Shown: one piece after another, positions 1 through 11,963 of the stretch | Layout: the number at the start of each line of letters is the position of its first letter | How positions within the stretch are numbered: position 1 is the first letter of the stretch | From: Tetrahymena thermophila SB210 | Taxonomy: Eukaryota > Ciliophora > Oligohymenophorea > Hymenostomatida > Tetrahymenidae | Length of the DNA stretch: 64,000 nucleotides | Direction: 5' to 3' | NCBI RefSeq assembly: GCF_000189635.1 | Contig: NW_002476425.1 | Span: 1-64,000, forward strand | The notes under the pieces: model-generated | Database searches by the model: none | Told to the model about the DNA's origin: nothing | What the model saw: only the letters and a program-made list of their open reading frames with translations | Position numbers and translations under genes: made by a program

Positions 1-2172
1 ATGAATGTTCAATAAAACAAACAAACATATTAGAATATTGAATTAGTTATTTAGTCATAGTAATATAATATTGCATCAGCTTATCAATTTAAATTAATGA
101 ATGTTCAACAAGATGTTAGATACTTGTTCAAAGGCTTAATTAATCAAAGCTATTTTAAATAATAAATAAAATCAAAAAACATACACAAAATAAAGAAATA
201 TATGAGCAAAAAACAACTTAAGAAGAAGCAACACGAACTTCTTATAGAGAAAGAAGAAAAATTACTTTAGAAGAAGCTGAATAAAAAGTTGATCTAGTCT
301 GCCTATTAATGCTAGTAAAAAGTGAATGCAATTAAGATTCTTGAAAACAACTTAAAAAATTCTTAAAAAACTCTCTAGTAAATTGAACAAAATATTCAAT
401 AAAAACCAGATAGTTACTTAAAATTGGCAGAAAACATAGGTATAACTGTTGAAAGCCTCTTGGAAGCTATCGAAAAAGGTTTACCAGAAAATGTGGCTGA
501 TATTAAGGTAGAGGATGGACCTTCTCACTTTCTATTAAGTAAACCAGAAAAAAAAATATTCAGTCAACACAATGACTAATTAAATGATCTGATTTAAAGT
601 TCTTAATACATTTGGAGTTCTCTCAAACTTAAAATGCCTTTGGCTGAAGAAAACAAAATAAAGATTATTGATAACTTCTTAGAGAATTTAAAAAATGTAG
701 ATACTAAGTTATACTCAAATTTTGTTTCAAAGATATCTTAATCGAATACTTTCTAACAACTTTAGCATATTTTTATCAAAGAATATACAGGTAATTAATA
801 TGGTTTAATTAACTCTATACTTACTTCCAATGATCCTGTAAAACTTTCAGCTATGAGGGAATACATTAATATAGCTATTAAAGCCTATCAGGATGGTAAC
901 GTGGGGACAGTATATAATAACAACAAGATACTTTATAGAAACTTTAGACTTCCCAAAGACCTTATAAGTTTGTATAAATAAAACAGTTTTATTTACTTTA
1001 CAAATATGACATCTACTTCTTAATTAGACTTAGAATCATTTGGATAGCCTGATGCTTATAATTTTGGTATTAAGCTTCAAATCTCTTTTCTAGATTTACA
1101 ATAACAAAAAAAGAATAATCTTTACACAGGGATAGAAGTCCACAGCTTAAGCTATTATCCAAATGAAAATGAAGTTCTAATATTACCTTACCAGCTATTT
1201 TAAATTACGAGCGTCAAGCAGAATGGATAAGACAGGTTCATTATCAATTTAAGGGAAGTTGATAATAAGATAATCTTAAACAATATTAAGACACCTCAAC
1301 ATTTACCTACTAAACCTTCTTAGCCAGCTGATAAAAAAAAATTATAAGAAATAATTGCTTAATCTCAAAGTAAAATGTAACAAAAGTAGGAATCTTTAAA
1401 ATAAGAAAAGATACAAGTTGCTTGTAACTTTTAACAGTAAGCAAAAGATTTCATTAAGAAAAATAACATCTAGTCAATAAAAATTCAAGATTCTTAACTT
1501 ACTGACATAAAAATATCTTCTATTTAAGATATCTAAGCATCTTAAGAATAATAGTTTTAAAATAACGTAGATTATGAAGAAGAAGAAGAAAAAATAGAAG
1601 AATCTGTAGAATACAGTAACAACTAAATTAATTTTACTAATCTTAATAATGAAGACAAATGTAAATTGCTTTAACTTGCAGAAAATTTTGATGATCTGAT
1701 CAATAAACTTACAGATTAAGAAAATGTAAACAATCAAAACATTAAAGAAGGAAATAAATAAGTAGAAAATATTCTAAAAGAATGGATCCTAGTTAATATC
1801 GAAGAGTAAACTTCAAAAGATATTGTAGAAAAAAACTAAGAAAAAATAAAAACTCAAGAACAAACTCTGATTTAGCAAGTCAGTTAAAATAAAAACTTCT
1901 TAAAGTTTTTGAATATCTAAAAAAATTAAGAATTTAAAAATTACTAATTTTTACTTCATTTGGTAAATAAATCTTACGAACAAATAAATTAGCAGGCTCT
2001 ATTTAATGACAAAATCCCAGTTTGTTTGCAGAATAAATTTCTTTAAAGATTTGCATTATCTTCTTAAGATAATTTCTTTCATAAAGTTTACTTCGAGCAT
2101 CAGAATGCAACACTCAGTCTTCAAGATCTAAAAAACCAACTTACTAACTTATTCTTTAATAAATATCCTTCT
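1..2172 (+). repeat. Left copy of a segmental duplication
   Basis: This stretch is nearly identical to 4798-6975. The offset is exactly 4803 bp from at least the start codon (202 versus 5005) to the break at 2172/6975, so no indels separate the copies in the coding part. Upstream of the gene the match continues to the window edge, with a few substitutions and one extra (caaa) block in the right copy. Within the coding part I noticed five substitutions; four are silent. The left copy continues past 2172 into an intact gene end, so it looks like the parental arrangement. Confidence 0.93.
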
Positions 2173-2859
2173 AGTTAACATAATTACCTGGAACTTACTT
2201 GTATTTCAGATAAACCAGAAAGCTCAAACAAAATGTGCAATAGCTTTTTATTCTAAACCAACATATCAATAGAAGAAATGCTTGATCTAATTATTACTTT
2301 GCCAATAAAAGTTAAATAATAAATTAAGGTGTAAAAGCACAAGTATCTATAACTATCTAACTAGTTTTTCGATTGCAGAGGAAACATGAATTATTTACAT
2401 TAATATAATTAGCCAGAATTTAGAGGTAATTTAGTTTATAATTTTCCTAACATTTGCGTAAGATTAGGTTTAAGTGTCTTAAATAAATTTGACGATGGTA
2501 ACAATGCTTGGCTTAGCATGGATAACTCTCCAGGAGAGTGGGCTGTTGTTTATACCTGGATAAGTGAAATCAAATTGTGTTCCCTAAAATCTGGCACTAA
2601 GAATGAAAATAAATATTCAAAGCAGTATGAATTTATTCCTTAAAACGCTCTCTAATGCAGCTAAAGCATAGAAAATCTTTAAAAATTTATTTAAAATCCA
2701 ATTTTGATTGGCTCTTAAGCTTTCATAATAGCTTATTAGTGCAGAGCAAATACTACTGAAATTCTACTTTCCACTGAATATCCAGATGTTAGTTTTTTAG
2801 ATAGAAGCAAAATGGATACTATCAGGCCATACGGAATTATTATAAAATAAGTATATTGA
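202..2859 (+). CDS. ADP-ribosyltransferase-like protein, two-domain, full-length copy
   Basis: One uninterrupted 885-residue frame with TAA/TAG read as Gln. Residues about 234-345 carry the marks of NAD-arginine mono-ADP-ribosyltransferases of the R-S-E class: an arginine in L-Y-R (R246), a T-S-T-S motif (270-273), and E322-N-E324 followed by V-L-I-L-P. This class transfers ADP-ribose from NAD to protein side chains. The N-terminus is Lys/Gln-rich helix, and the middle (about 370-700) is low-complexity Q/K/E-rich. The C-terminus (about 730-885) contains G-E-W-A-V and ends with I-R-P-Y-G-I-I-I-K. It resembles an uncharacterised module I recall from other protist proteins, possibly itself related to the ART fold. 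No signal peptide is evident, so a cytosolic or nuclear site is likely. The ART call is fairly firm; the C-terminal domain is tentative. Confidence 0.8.
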
Positions 2860-4154
2860 AGTATACTTGATTGCATTATAATTATTTTATCTAATAATTA
2901 TTTAATTTTATCAACAATAATTAATTAAAAAAGCGTTATATTTTATTTAGTAATTAACTCCTTATTTTTCATTCATTTTTAGGTCCCTTTTATATTTATT
3001 ACAAAAAATATCATCCATTCCTTCTGTGATACCATTAATAATTTAAGAGGAATCATTTAAAATTTATTTATTTCTATGATAAGCATGATATATATAAAAA
3101 TAATAAATTATTAAGTTGAAAATCAATACTTTTTATTATGTAATACTTTTTTATTTTTTAAAACAATAAAGCAGTTTTCTATTTTAAAAATTCTTTATCT
3201 TAAGTTTAAATTAATAAATGATAGAGTATATATATATTTTACCTATTATGATAAATAATTATAAATTTATATTAGAATTATAAATAGTAATACTAATAAG
3301 AATAATTATAATAGTAATTAATTATTCTTTATTTCTATTTTAAATACATACTGCATGCATCCAAAAAAATTTATAAAAATTATAAAAACTCTGTTTTAAA
3401 TATAGCAAATATTATTTCAATAAAATACAAAAAAACGGAAATATGGAAATGGAATATAGAAAAATCTAGGTGTTTTTATAAAATATAATTTAAATATCTT
3501 TCCGCTAAATTAGATATTTTTATTTTTGTTAGATAGATTTAAATTTTTAGATTAAAGTCTAGTTTGATTATATAGATAGATATTAGAATATATAGATCAC
3601 ATTTTCAAAGGCTTGCTATATGACGAATTATTTAAATATCTATGTGCTAATTATGAATTAGCTAGCAATTTATATATTTTTTTAATTACTTAGATTTTAG
3701 AATTTCAACTAGATAGACATTCCATTTTTAAAAAATCAAATAAGATAAAAAGAATATAGAAAAGAAATAGAGAAAGATTCTGATGTATACTAAGACTGTT
3801 TATATGACGCATTATAAATTCTAATAAATAAATATTTAGTATGTTGATTTTAATCTTCATCTATATATAATCAGCAATAATAAGAATATTAAATATGTTT
3901 ATCAATAAATTTTTTTTTAGTTTTCGTTTAGTTACATAGATAGATTTAGAATTTTTAACTTGACTTTATATTTTTAAAAAAACCATAAATACATAGAGAA
4001 AGCTTATGGAAAAGGGATTTATAAAAATTGTGAAAAATTAGTTCTAAGACTTTTTGTTTTATTGACGAATTGTATAATTTAATTAAATTAAATATAGCTA
4101 AAATTTGATGTTTTGAATTTCTCAAATTAATTGAAATCTTTATAATCTTATTAA
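2860..4154. other. Intergenic, no gene seen
   Basis: AT-rich 3' flank of the full-length ADP-ribosyltransferase gene. I found no long frame in the ciliate code on either strand and no RNA gene. Confidence 0.6.
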
Positions 4155-4740
4155 TTAGAAATTAGAATATTTCATTTTATTTATAATATATATAATTTCT
4201 TTTTAAATTTTCTGTTTATTTACAGAATTTTCAATAAAACATATTTCTTTTATCTTCAAAGTTTTTTATCCATATCTAATTCTGATTTGAATACAACTCA
4301 AATAAAATTTTTCTAAGAAAAATAAAATCATTTGTAAGTAGCTACTTAATCAGAATTAATTTGATTTAGAATAGAGGAGAAAAATAAATTATAACTTTGG
4401 ATTAGATTAAATAAAATAAGCTGCAATTTTATATTTTGATTTGCTTTTGAAACAAACATATTAGAATATTTCATTTTATTTATAATATATTTAAATTCTT
4501 TTTAAATTTTCTGTTTATTTACATTGAAAGATTTCAGAACTTTCAATAAAACATATTTCTTTTATCTTCAAAGTTTTTCATCCATATCTAATTTTCTGAT
4601 TTGAATACAACTCAAATAAAATTTTTCTAAGAAAAATAAAATCATTTGTAAGAAGCTACTTAATTTGGATTAGATTAAATAAAATAACTGCAATTTTATA
4701 TTTTGATTTGCTTTTGAAACAAACATATTAGAATATTGAA
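4155..4740. repeat. Two direct repeats of about 290 bp upstream of the second ADP-ribosyltransferase copy
   Basis: Units at roughly 4155-4450 and 4455-4735 share long blocks beginning attagaatatttcattttat and ending near gatttgcttttgaaacaaac. The second unit lacks an internal segment. A further about 110-bp unit (tattagaatattgaatt...) occurs at about 4722-4815, again at about 4833-4920, and at the left window edge. These repeats sit at the left boundary of the duplicated segment and could have mediated the duplication. Confidence 0.75.
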
Positions 4741-4797
4741 TTTATTATTTAGTCATAGTAATATAATATCAGTTTATCTTTAAATTAACGAATGAAT

Positions 4798-6975
4798 GAA
4801 TGTCCAACAAAACAAACAAACAAACAAACATATTAGAATATTGAATTAGTTATTTAGTCATAGTAATATAATATTGCATCAGCTTTTCTATTTAAATTAA
4901 TGAATGTTCAACAAGATTTTAGATACTTCTTCAAAGGATTAATTAATCAAAGCTATTTTAAATAATAAATAAAATCAAAAAACATACACAAAATAAAGAA
5001 ATATATGAGCAAAAAACAACTTAAGAAGAAGCAACACGAACTTCTTATAGAGAAAGAAGAAAAATTACTTTAGAAGAAGCTGAATAAAAAGTTGATCTAG
5101 TCTGCCTATTAATGCTAGTAAAAAGTGAATGCAATTAAGATTCTTGAAAACAACTTAAAAAATTCTTAAAAAACTCTCTAGTAAATTGAACAAAATATTC
5201 AATAAAAACCAGATAGTTACTTAAAATTGGCAGAAAACATAGGTATAACTGTTGAAAGCCTCTTGGAAGCTATCGAAAAAGGTTTACCAGAAAACGTGGC
5301 TGATATTAAGGTAGAGGATGGACCTTCTCACTTTCTATTAAGTAAACCAGAAAAAAAAATATTCAGTCAACACAATGACTAATTAAATGATCTGATTTAA
5401 AGTTCTTAATACATTTGGAGTTCTCTCAAACTTAAAATGCCTTTGGCTGAAGAAAACAAAATAAAGATTATTGATAACTTCTTAGAGAATTTAAAAAATG
5501 TAGATACTAAGTTATACTCAAATTTTGTTTCAAAGATATCTTAATCGAATACTTTCTAACAACTTTAGCATATTTTTATCAAAGAATATACAGGTAATTA
5601 ATATGGTTTAATTAACTCTATACTTACTTCCAATGATCCTGTAAAACTTTCAGCTATGAGGGAATACATTAATATAGCTATTAAAGCCTATCAGGATGGT
5701 AACGTGGGGACAGTATATAATAACAACAAGATACTTTATAGAAACTTTAGACTTCCCAAAGACCTTATAAGTTTGTATAAATAAAACAGTTTTATTTACT
5801 TTACAAATATGACATCTACTTCTTAATTAGACTTAGAATCATTTGGATAGCCTGATGCTTATAATTTTGGTATTAAGCTTCAAATCTCTTTTCTAGATTT
5901 ACAATAACAAAAAAAGAATAATCTTTACACAGGGATAGAAGTCCACAGCTTAAGCTATTATCCAAATGAAAATGAAGTTCTAATATTACCTTACCAGCTA
6001 TTTTAAATTACGAGCGTCAAGCAGAATGGATAAGACAGGTTCATTATCAATTTAAGGGAAGTTGATAATAAGATAATCTTAAACAATATTAAGACACCTC
6101 AACATTTACCTACTAAACCTTCTTAGCCAGCTGATAAAAAAAAATTATAAGAAATAATTGCTTAATCTCAAAGTAAAATGTAACAAAAGTAGGAATCTTT
6201 AAAATAAGAAAAGATACAAGTTGCTTGTAACTTTTAACAGTAAGCAAAAGATTTCATTAAGAAAAATAACATCTAGTCAATAAAAATTCAAGATTCTTAA
6301 CTTACTGACATAAAAATATCTTCTATTTAAGATATCTAAGCACCTTAAGAATAATAGTTTTAAAATAACGTAGATTATGAAGAAGAAGAAGAAAAAATAG
6401 AAGAATCTGTAGAATACAGTAACAACTAAATTAATTTTACTAATCTTAATAATGAAGACAAATGTAAATTGCTTTAACTTGCAGAAAATTTTGATGATTT
6501 GATCAATAAACTTACAGATTAAGAAAATGTAAACAATCAAAACATTAAAGAAGGAAATAAATAAGTAGAAAATATTCTAAAAGAATGGATCCTAGTTAAT
6601 ATCGAAGAGTAAACTTCAAAAGATATTGTAGAAAAAAACTAAGAAAAAATAAAAACTCAAGAATAAACTCTGATTTAGCAAGTCAGTTAAAATAAAAACT
6701 TCTTAAAGTTTTTGAATATCCAAAAAAATTAAGAATTTAAAAATTACTAATTTTTACTTCATTTGGTAAATAAATCTTACGAACAAATAAATTAGCAGGC
6801 TCTATTTAATGACAAAATCCCAGTTTGTTTGCAGAATAAATTTCTTTAAAGATTTGCATTATCTTCTTAAGATAATTTCTTTCATAAAGTTTACTTCGAG
6901 CATCAGAATGCAACACTCAGTCTTCAAGATCTAAAAAACCAACTTACTAACTTATTCTTTAATAAATATCCTTCT
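4798..6975 (+). repeat. Right copy of the segmental duplication, cut at 6975
   Basis: Matches 1-2172 almost base for base. Identity ends sharply after the shared ccttct at 6975. From 6976 the DNA is an unrelated leucine-rich-repeat exon on the opposite strand. Confidence 0.92.
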
Positions 6976-7020
6976 CCAATTCCGATATTATATATGCCTT
7001 CATCTTCAATTATATTTTGA
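5005..7020 (+). CDS. ADP-ribosyltransferase-like protein, C-terminally truncated duplicate
   Basis: Same gene as 202-2859 for 657 codons, then 14 unrelated codons and a TGA at 7018-7020, giving 671 residues. The catalytic marks (R246, T-S-T-S 270-273, E322/E324) are unchanged; the C-terminal domain is gone. The visible coding differences are AAT/AAC, CTG/TTG, CAA/TAA and TAA/CAA (all silent) and one Ser447Pro. The new 14-residue tail is the antisense of a leucine-rich-repeat exon, so it has no evolutionary history as protein. The upstream flank is duplicated too, so the copy may be expressed. It could be a functional catalytic-only enzyme or a young pseudogene. Confidence 0.8.
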
Positions 7021-8130
7021 CTTTATTTTTATTAAAAAATCATAATTTTGAAAATATTTATAAAATTAATAAACAATAAAATATAATAAAACATTCATTA
7101 TAACAAATAAAAAATAAAATAAATAATTATATTTACCTTAAGTTTAACTTCAAATTAATTATTTCAGTGCAATTACTCAAGCATATACTGATATTTGAAG
7201 CTCCCTTATCATCTATTCGATTATTTCTTTTCAAAATATAGGTATATTATCAATTAACATTTGATTAAAATAAAAAATCTTTCTTTATTTTCTTATCTTA
7301 ATCAAATAACATAATTTTTTTAAATTAATATTTTAAAAATTGATTTAAGAATAAAATCCTTATAATCTATAAAGATTCATATATTAAGTCAACCCTTGGT
7401 ATGTTTAAAATTTTTTCTAAGAAATTTAAATTAATATTGTTTTGCATACTTGCTTGGGGGTTTTGGAAATAGTTGTTATTATTTCTATAAACAATATAGT
7501 TAATAAAAAAATTCTTACTTAAGTTTAAGTGTCAAGGTCTTTAGTTTTTATATTTTTTAAATGGCCTATGCTATATCATATAAACCATTTTTGCTGATTT
7601 TGCTATTACTATAAAAATATAAATAAACAAAATAAAATAAGTAAGCAAATAAATTATAAATATACAAATACTATTTACTTTAGATTTAGTATGAGATTTT
7701 CTAATTTTAAACACTTTTTCAAGTATTTATCTAAAGAATTGGCTCCTTATGATAACATTTAATAATTTCTAATGATAATTTTAGTAAATTAAATTTTATT
7801 TAAAATTTTGCTAAATAATGGTTACTGTTTTAGGTAAATTTTATTTTTTTAAATTATAAAATATATTTAATGGCAAATATTTACTTTAAATTTAATTTAA
7901 AACTGATGAGTTCTTGAAAATTAGGTAATCCATTGAAGAGTGATTTCATTTCGTTATCTGTAATTTTTTGATTTCTATTTAAAAAAAATATTTTATATAA
8001 AATGCTTCAACCTAATAAAGTTAAGAAATATCTGAATTACTTAAGATTTAAAGTAAAATCTTAAATTTTCGTAAAATCTTTTAAATGAGACTAAAGCATG
8101 TATATTTCTTTGTTTCGAATGGAGCATTAG
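6976..8130 (-). pseudogene. Leucine-rich-repeat gene fragment, 3'-truncated
   Basis: Five successive exons on the minus strand (8041-8130, 7885-7974, 7679-7768, 7519-7608, 7137-7226) are each exactly 90 nt, enter with one base and leave with two (phase 2), and are bounded by AG/GT. Each encodes one repeat of the form N-x-I-x(4)-G-x(n)-L-x(2)-L-x-L-N-L, as in the gene at 60733-64000. A sixth exon starts at 7020 with Q-N-I-I-E-D-E-G and is cut at 6976 by the right edge of the ADP-ribosyltransferase duplicate. No repeat follows beyond the cut. A possible upstream 69-nt exon lies at 8402-8470 in matching phase. With its 3' end lost, I call it a broken gene; its missing part may be elsewhere in the genome. 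Confidence 0.75.
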
Positions 8131-9418
8131 CTAATTTATTAAAGAACAATTAATAAATAAAATAAAATGTATAAAGAATAAAAAAATAACATCAAATTTT
8201 TATTATTGCTCACTTATAATAATTAATTATCAATAATAACAGTTAATTAGTAGATATTAAATTAATTTTAGTTATACAGAATTAATTAGTTAAGTAATTT
8301 AATTTTATACTTTAATAGTAAACTAAGATGAGTAATATCATAATCACTATTTTCTAAGAACTAAAAATTTTAATGTAAAAAAGTATTAAATAAACATTAA
8401 CTTTAAAAATTTAGTGAATACTTCTTCTAAACTATAAAACTCTTTTTTCTATTCTATCATCTTTTTTAGACTAATTTATTGTAAATATTTCTTTATTAAG
8501 AATAAGCAGCAATTTAAAAAATAAAAATAATCATTGAATTATTTCAAGATTCTTTTTAGAATTGTTAACTTTTGTATTTATCTTGAATCATTAAATTAAA
8601 TTAGGATTTAATCAATAAAATGAATTTTTTTAAAATTAAATATAATTTAAGAAAAGACAAATGAGTTTATTATTAAAATTTTTGGTAAAATAAACAGAAA
8701 TTATTTAGTGCTACTATAAATCCCCAAACATTAATTTCTAGTTTTTTGAATATTTTTTACTTTAGCTCGCTCCGCCTAAATAGTTTATTCAAATCTACAG
8801 ATCAAAAAATCTCAAAGTGATATTATTAACTAATTAACATGAATGAAGAAACAATTATCTAAATACATTGATGTATTTCTTATTTAATGAATCCATTTTT
8901 AAAAATAATAATTAATAAGTTCAATAACAAAAATAAACTTTTTAATAATTTAAAATAAAAAAAATATTTTAATAATTAGTATTTGAACATTTATTTCATT
9001 AATAGCTTGGTTTTTAACAAGCTCAATTCTTTAAAAACTTCAATTTCCATTTAAACTAGCCTCATCAAAAAGTTCAAAAGCATTTTTTGATCTATTTTCT
9101 CAATAAATATTTTAGGATGCAATAAATTCTAATAATCTCAAACCTAACTCGAATCAAAAGCTCATTGTAACTTCCTTATTATCATATAAAAATAAATACT
9201 TCCAAATTTTATATAAATTAAAAAAGAAAAATAGATGTAAATTAAAATTATCTTTAAAAATATAAACATAAATGCAATATAAGGAAAGATACGTTTGAAA
9301 TATAAATAAATAAATTAATTTAAATAAACTTAATGAATGACTGAATAAAATAAATAAATATTTATTTAAATAGTTCTTATTAAATATTTAGTAGTGTGAG
9401 TACTTAGTTAATAGATTT
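8131..9418. other. Region upstream of the leucine-rich-repeat fragment
   Basis: Contains one possible minus-strand exon (8402-8470) that would splice in phase to 8041-8130 through a GTTAAT donor. The first exons of that gene should lie here, possibly around 9000-9180, but I could not build a convincing model. The rest is AT-rich without a clear frame. Confidence 0.4.
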
Positions 9419-11158
9419 TCAAAAACCGTCAACAATTTTAGCATAATTAATTGTAATTTTTATTTCTTTTTTCCAAAATGATAGATACAAGACTAAATCT
9501 TATTACCTCATAAAATCTATTTTTTTTACATCATTTAAAGATATTTTATATTAATAATTTGGGTAATCTAGCACTTCTAAAATTGAATCTTCTTGAGATA
9601 CTCTTAATTCAATTGTGTTATTATTTGATAAAATAAAATTTGAGCAATTAAAAAATTTATTCATCCCACTCTATGTGAACTTTGCAGATACTGCTCCTTA
9701 AATATTATTAAAGTAACAACTAAGAGAATCTATATATCCATGTTGCAAATTAGAGTTAGATTTTTTCATTAATCCAACATAAAAACAATTTCCATTACTG
9801 CTTTCTATTTATATTCTAAATATATATTTTTTGTTTCTTTTTAAAATGATATTTGATATGCAATTTATATAATTGCAATCCCTATTCAATTACAGTTGTA
9901 TTTCTCCATTTTCCTTCTTCAAAGACTTTAAGATAGATATTCCTTCATTAAATGAAGTTGAATTGATTACCATTTCTTATAATATGTCTTGTTAATAATT
10001 TGGATTCAATTAAAATCTTTAGCTAAAATAATTATTTTCTGGAAATTTACACAACGCCTTTAAAAATGGGTATGTTTGGATTAAAAATTAATCAAAAGCT
10101 TAAAATATTTCAGGATATTATAATCTCTTTGATTAATTTATTATTTAATTGATATAAATTATTTCATTCGAATTTATAATTTAATTTTTATAATTTTGGT
10201 TTATCATTAGCTAGTTCTCATGCTCTACATATTCTTTTATTAACTCTAATTTTTAAGGGTTTATTTTAGAAAAATCAATTGGCTACTTATTTTCTTCAAA
10301 CATTTAGTTGACATAATTAATTTCTATTTTAGAGCTCAACTTTAACAAATTATCTTTAAATTCCTTTAAAAATTCACTTGAGCAGAAGTTTGATTTGTTT
10401 CCTATTAAATCAATTATTTAAGCTATTTTTACTTTTTAGCTCTACTCAATATTAGTTTTTGACATATTTTTAACTAATTCTTCTTTTTCTTCAAAAAATC
10501 TGATTTATTCAATCTATTTGAGTATAAGATCTTTTTAAAGATTTGCTTCCTAAATTTTAAAACAAGTATTAGCATCAAGAGCTTAAATTAACAGATTCTC
10601 TAATAATACCTAGTTCTTTTCTTTTTAAGATTCTACTGATTAGATAAATATTCTGCATTATCTTTAGGACTCTTATAAATTATTTTATTATCTTATTGTT
10701 TGTAGAAGTTTTCTGAATTCAAGAACTCTAGAAATTTATTGATAATTGCTTATGATATCAGCTGTATGGTACCTCTCAGCTTGCTAGATTGCATTCTTAT
10801 AAATTTAATCTAACTTTTACATAATTTAGTTTTTCAAGTTAATAAAATAGCTGTCAATTTGTTAAATGTAACTAAATTGATCACTAGAATACTACATAAT
10901 GTCAATGAGAGTCTATAGAATTTCATTATTCTTGATTGGAGGCCATTTCTAAATTATTTTTTCATTGCCTTCATTTAATACTTAATCAATAAATATGTAA
11001 TTTTGCTGCTTAAAAAAATTATCTTCGCTAATGCATTATGAGCAATAAAAAAGAGACTTTGCTTCAGATTGTTACAAAACATCTTTTATTTAAATAAATT
11101 CAATGTCTTTTTTAAAATGCTTTGGACACTTTAAGTTCTAATAATATACTTATTCCAT
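9419..11158 (-). CDS. Zinc-binding/coiled-coil protein with beta-rich C-terminal domain
   Basis: A single 579-residue exon. The start is set by an upstream in-frame TGA with only one ATG before the conserved part. C11-P-K-H14 and C39-S-Q-C42 form a short C-x2-H...C-x2-C site that recalls half of a B-box. Residues about 60-300 are helical and Gln/Lys-rich, lik a coiled coil, and include N-K-S-N-F-C-S, close to N-K-F-N-F-C-S in the gene at 60733. The last 200 residues are beta-rich, with repeated aromatic/Gly strands such as N-C-F-Y-V-G-L, suggesting a SPRY/B30.2- or TRAF-like fold. By analogy with TRIM-like proteins it may be an adaptor, but no RING finger is present. It is clearly a paralogue of the 60.7-kb gene with a different C-terminus. 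Confidence 0.72.
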
Positions 11159-11963
11159 TTGTTTCTTTAAAATTTTCTTTTTAATTTTTCAAACAGGTTA
11201 ATAATAATTTTTTTTTGCAAGATAGAGGTTGCTATTAAAGCAAATACTATATTCTAATATTTTTTTTGCAAAAGAATTAATTTTCTACTTTGAAAGGATT
11301 TTAATAACTTGTTAAATACTCATCAAATTATAAAATAAAGTGAATTATTTTGAAATCAACTTTAAAATATCATTGTTTATCTATAAATAATACAAATAAC
11401 TAAAATAGATATAAGCAGTGGTGGAAAATCTTTTCAGAAATTTATCTAAATCTAAGATGGATTGATTTTTGAATTTAGGTTATTAAAAAATAATTTTGAA
11501 TACAAGAAAATACAAAATATATTGACAATTTTATTTCCTTTTAAATATATATTTTATTTATTAGTGAATTTTATTTTAAAAGTAGACAAAGTCAATTCTT
11601 TTTCAATCATAATAATTAATTCAATTCTTTTATTTTTTGATTATTAAAAATGAAAAGTAATCGATTTCTTATCATTTTTCTATCTTTTAAATATTTCTAT
11701 TGCAATTAATTTACAAATAAATTTTTATTGTTTTTTATATATTGATTGATGAATAATGAATACATGATAATAATATAATTTTATTTATGCGACACCCTTC
11801 TTCAATGGTTTTTAAAAATTCGTTATGAACAAAATATTAGACCATGATCTTACTACAAATAGAGAGATTTAAAATTTTCTGGACATAATTAAAAATTGAA
11901 ATAACTTATAAAATAATAAATAATGAATGAATTAATTAATTATAATAAAAAAATGGACATATT
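11159..11963. other. Intergenic between two minus-strand genes
   Basis: AT-rich, with no convincing frame in the ciliate code. It should hold the promoter of the 9419-11158 gene and the 3' end of the next gene. No specific motif was recognised. Confidence 0.5.

Noticed and set aside
1474-1737. Minus-strand 87-codon frame, repeated at 6277-6540
   Set aside because: Antisense shadow of the low-complexity middle of the ADP-ribosyltransferase genes; its Phe/Ile/Tyr-rich product reflects the A-rich sense strand.
8760-8785. tRNA-like GC patch (ctttagctcgctccgcc)
   Set aside because: No cloverleaf or T-loop consensus could be folded around it.
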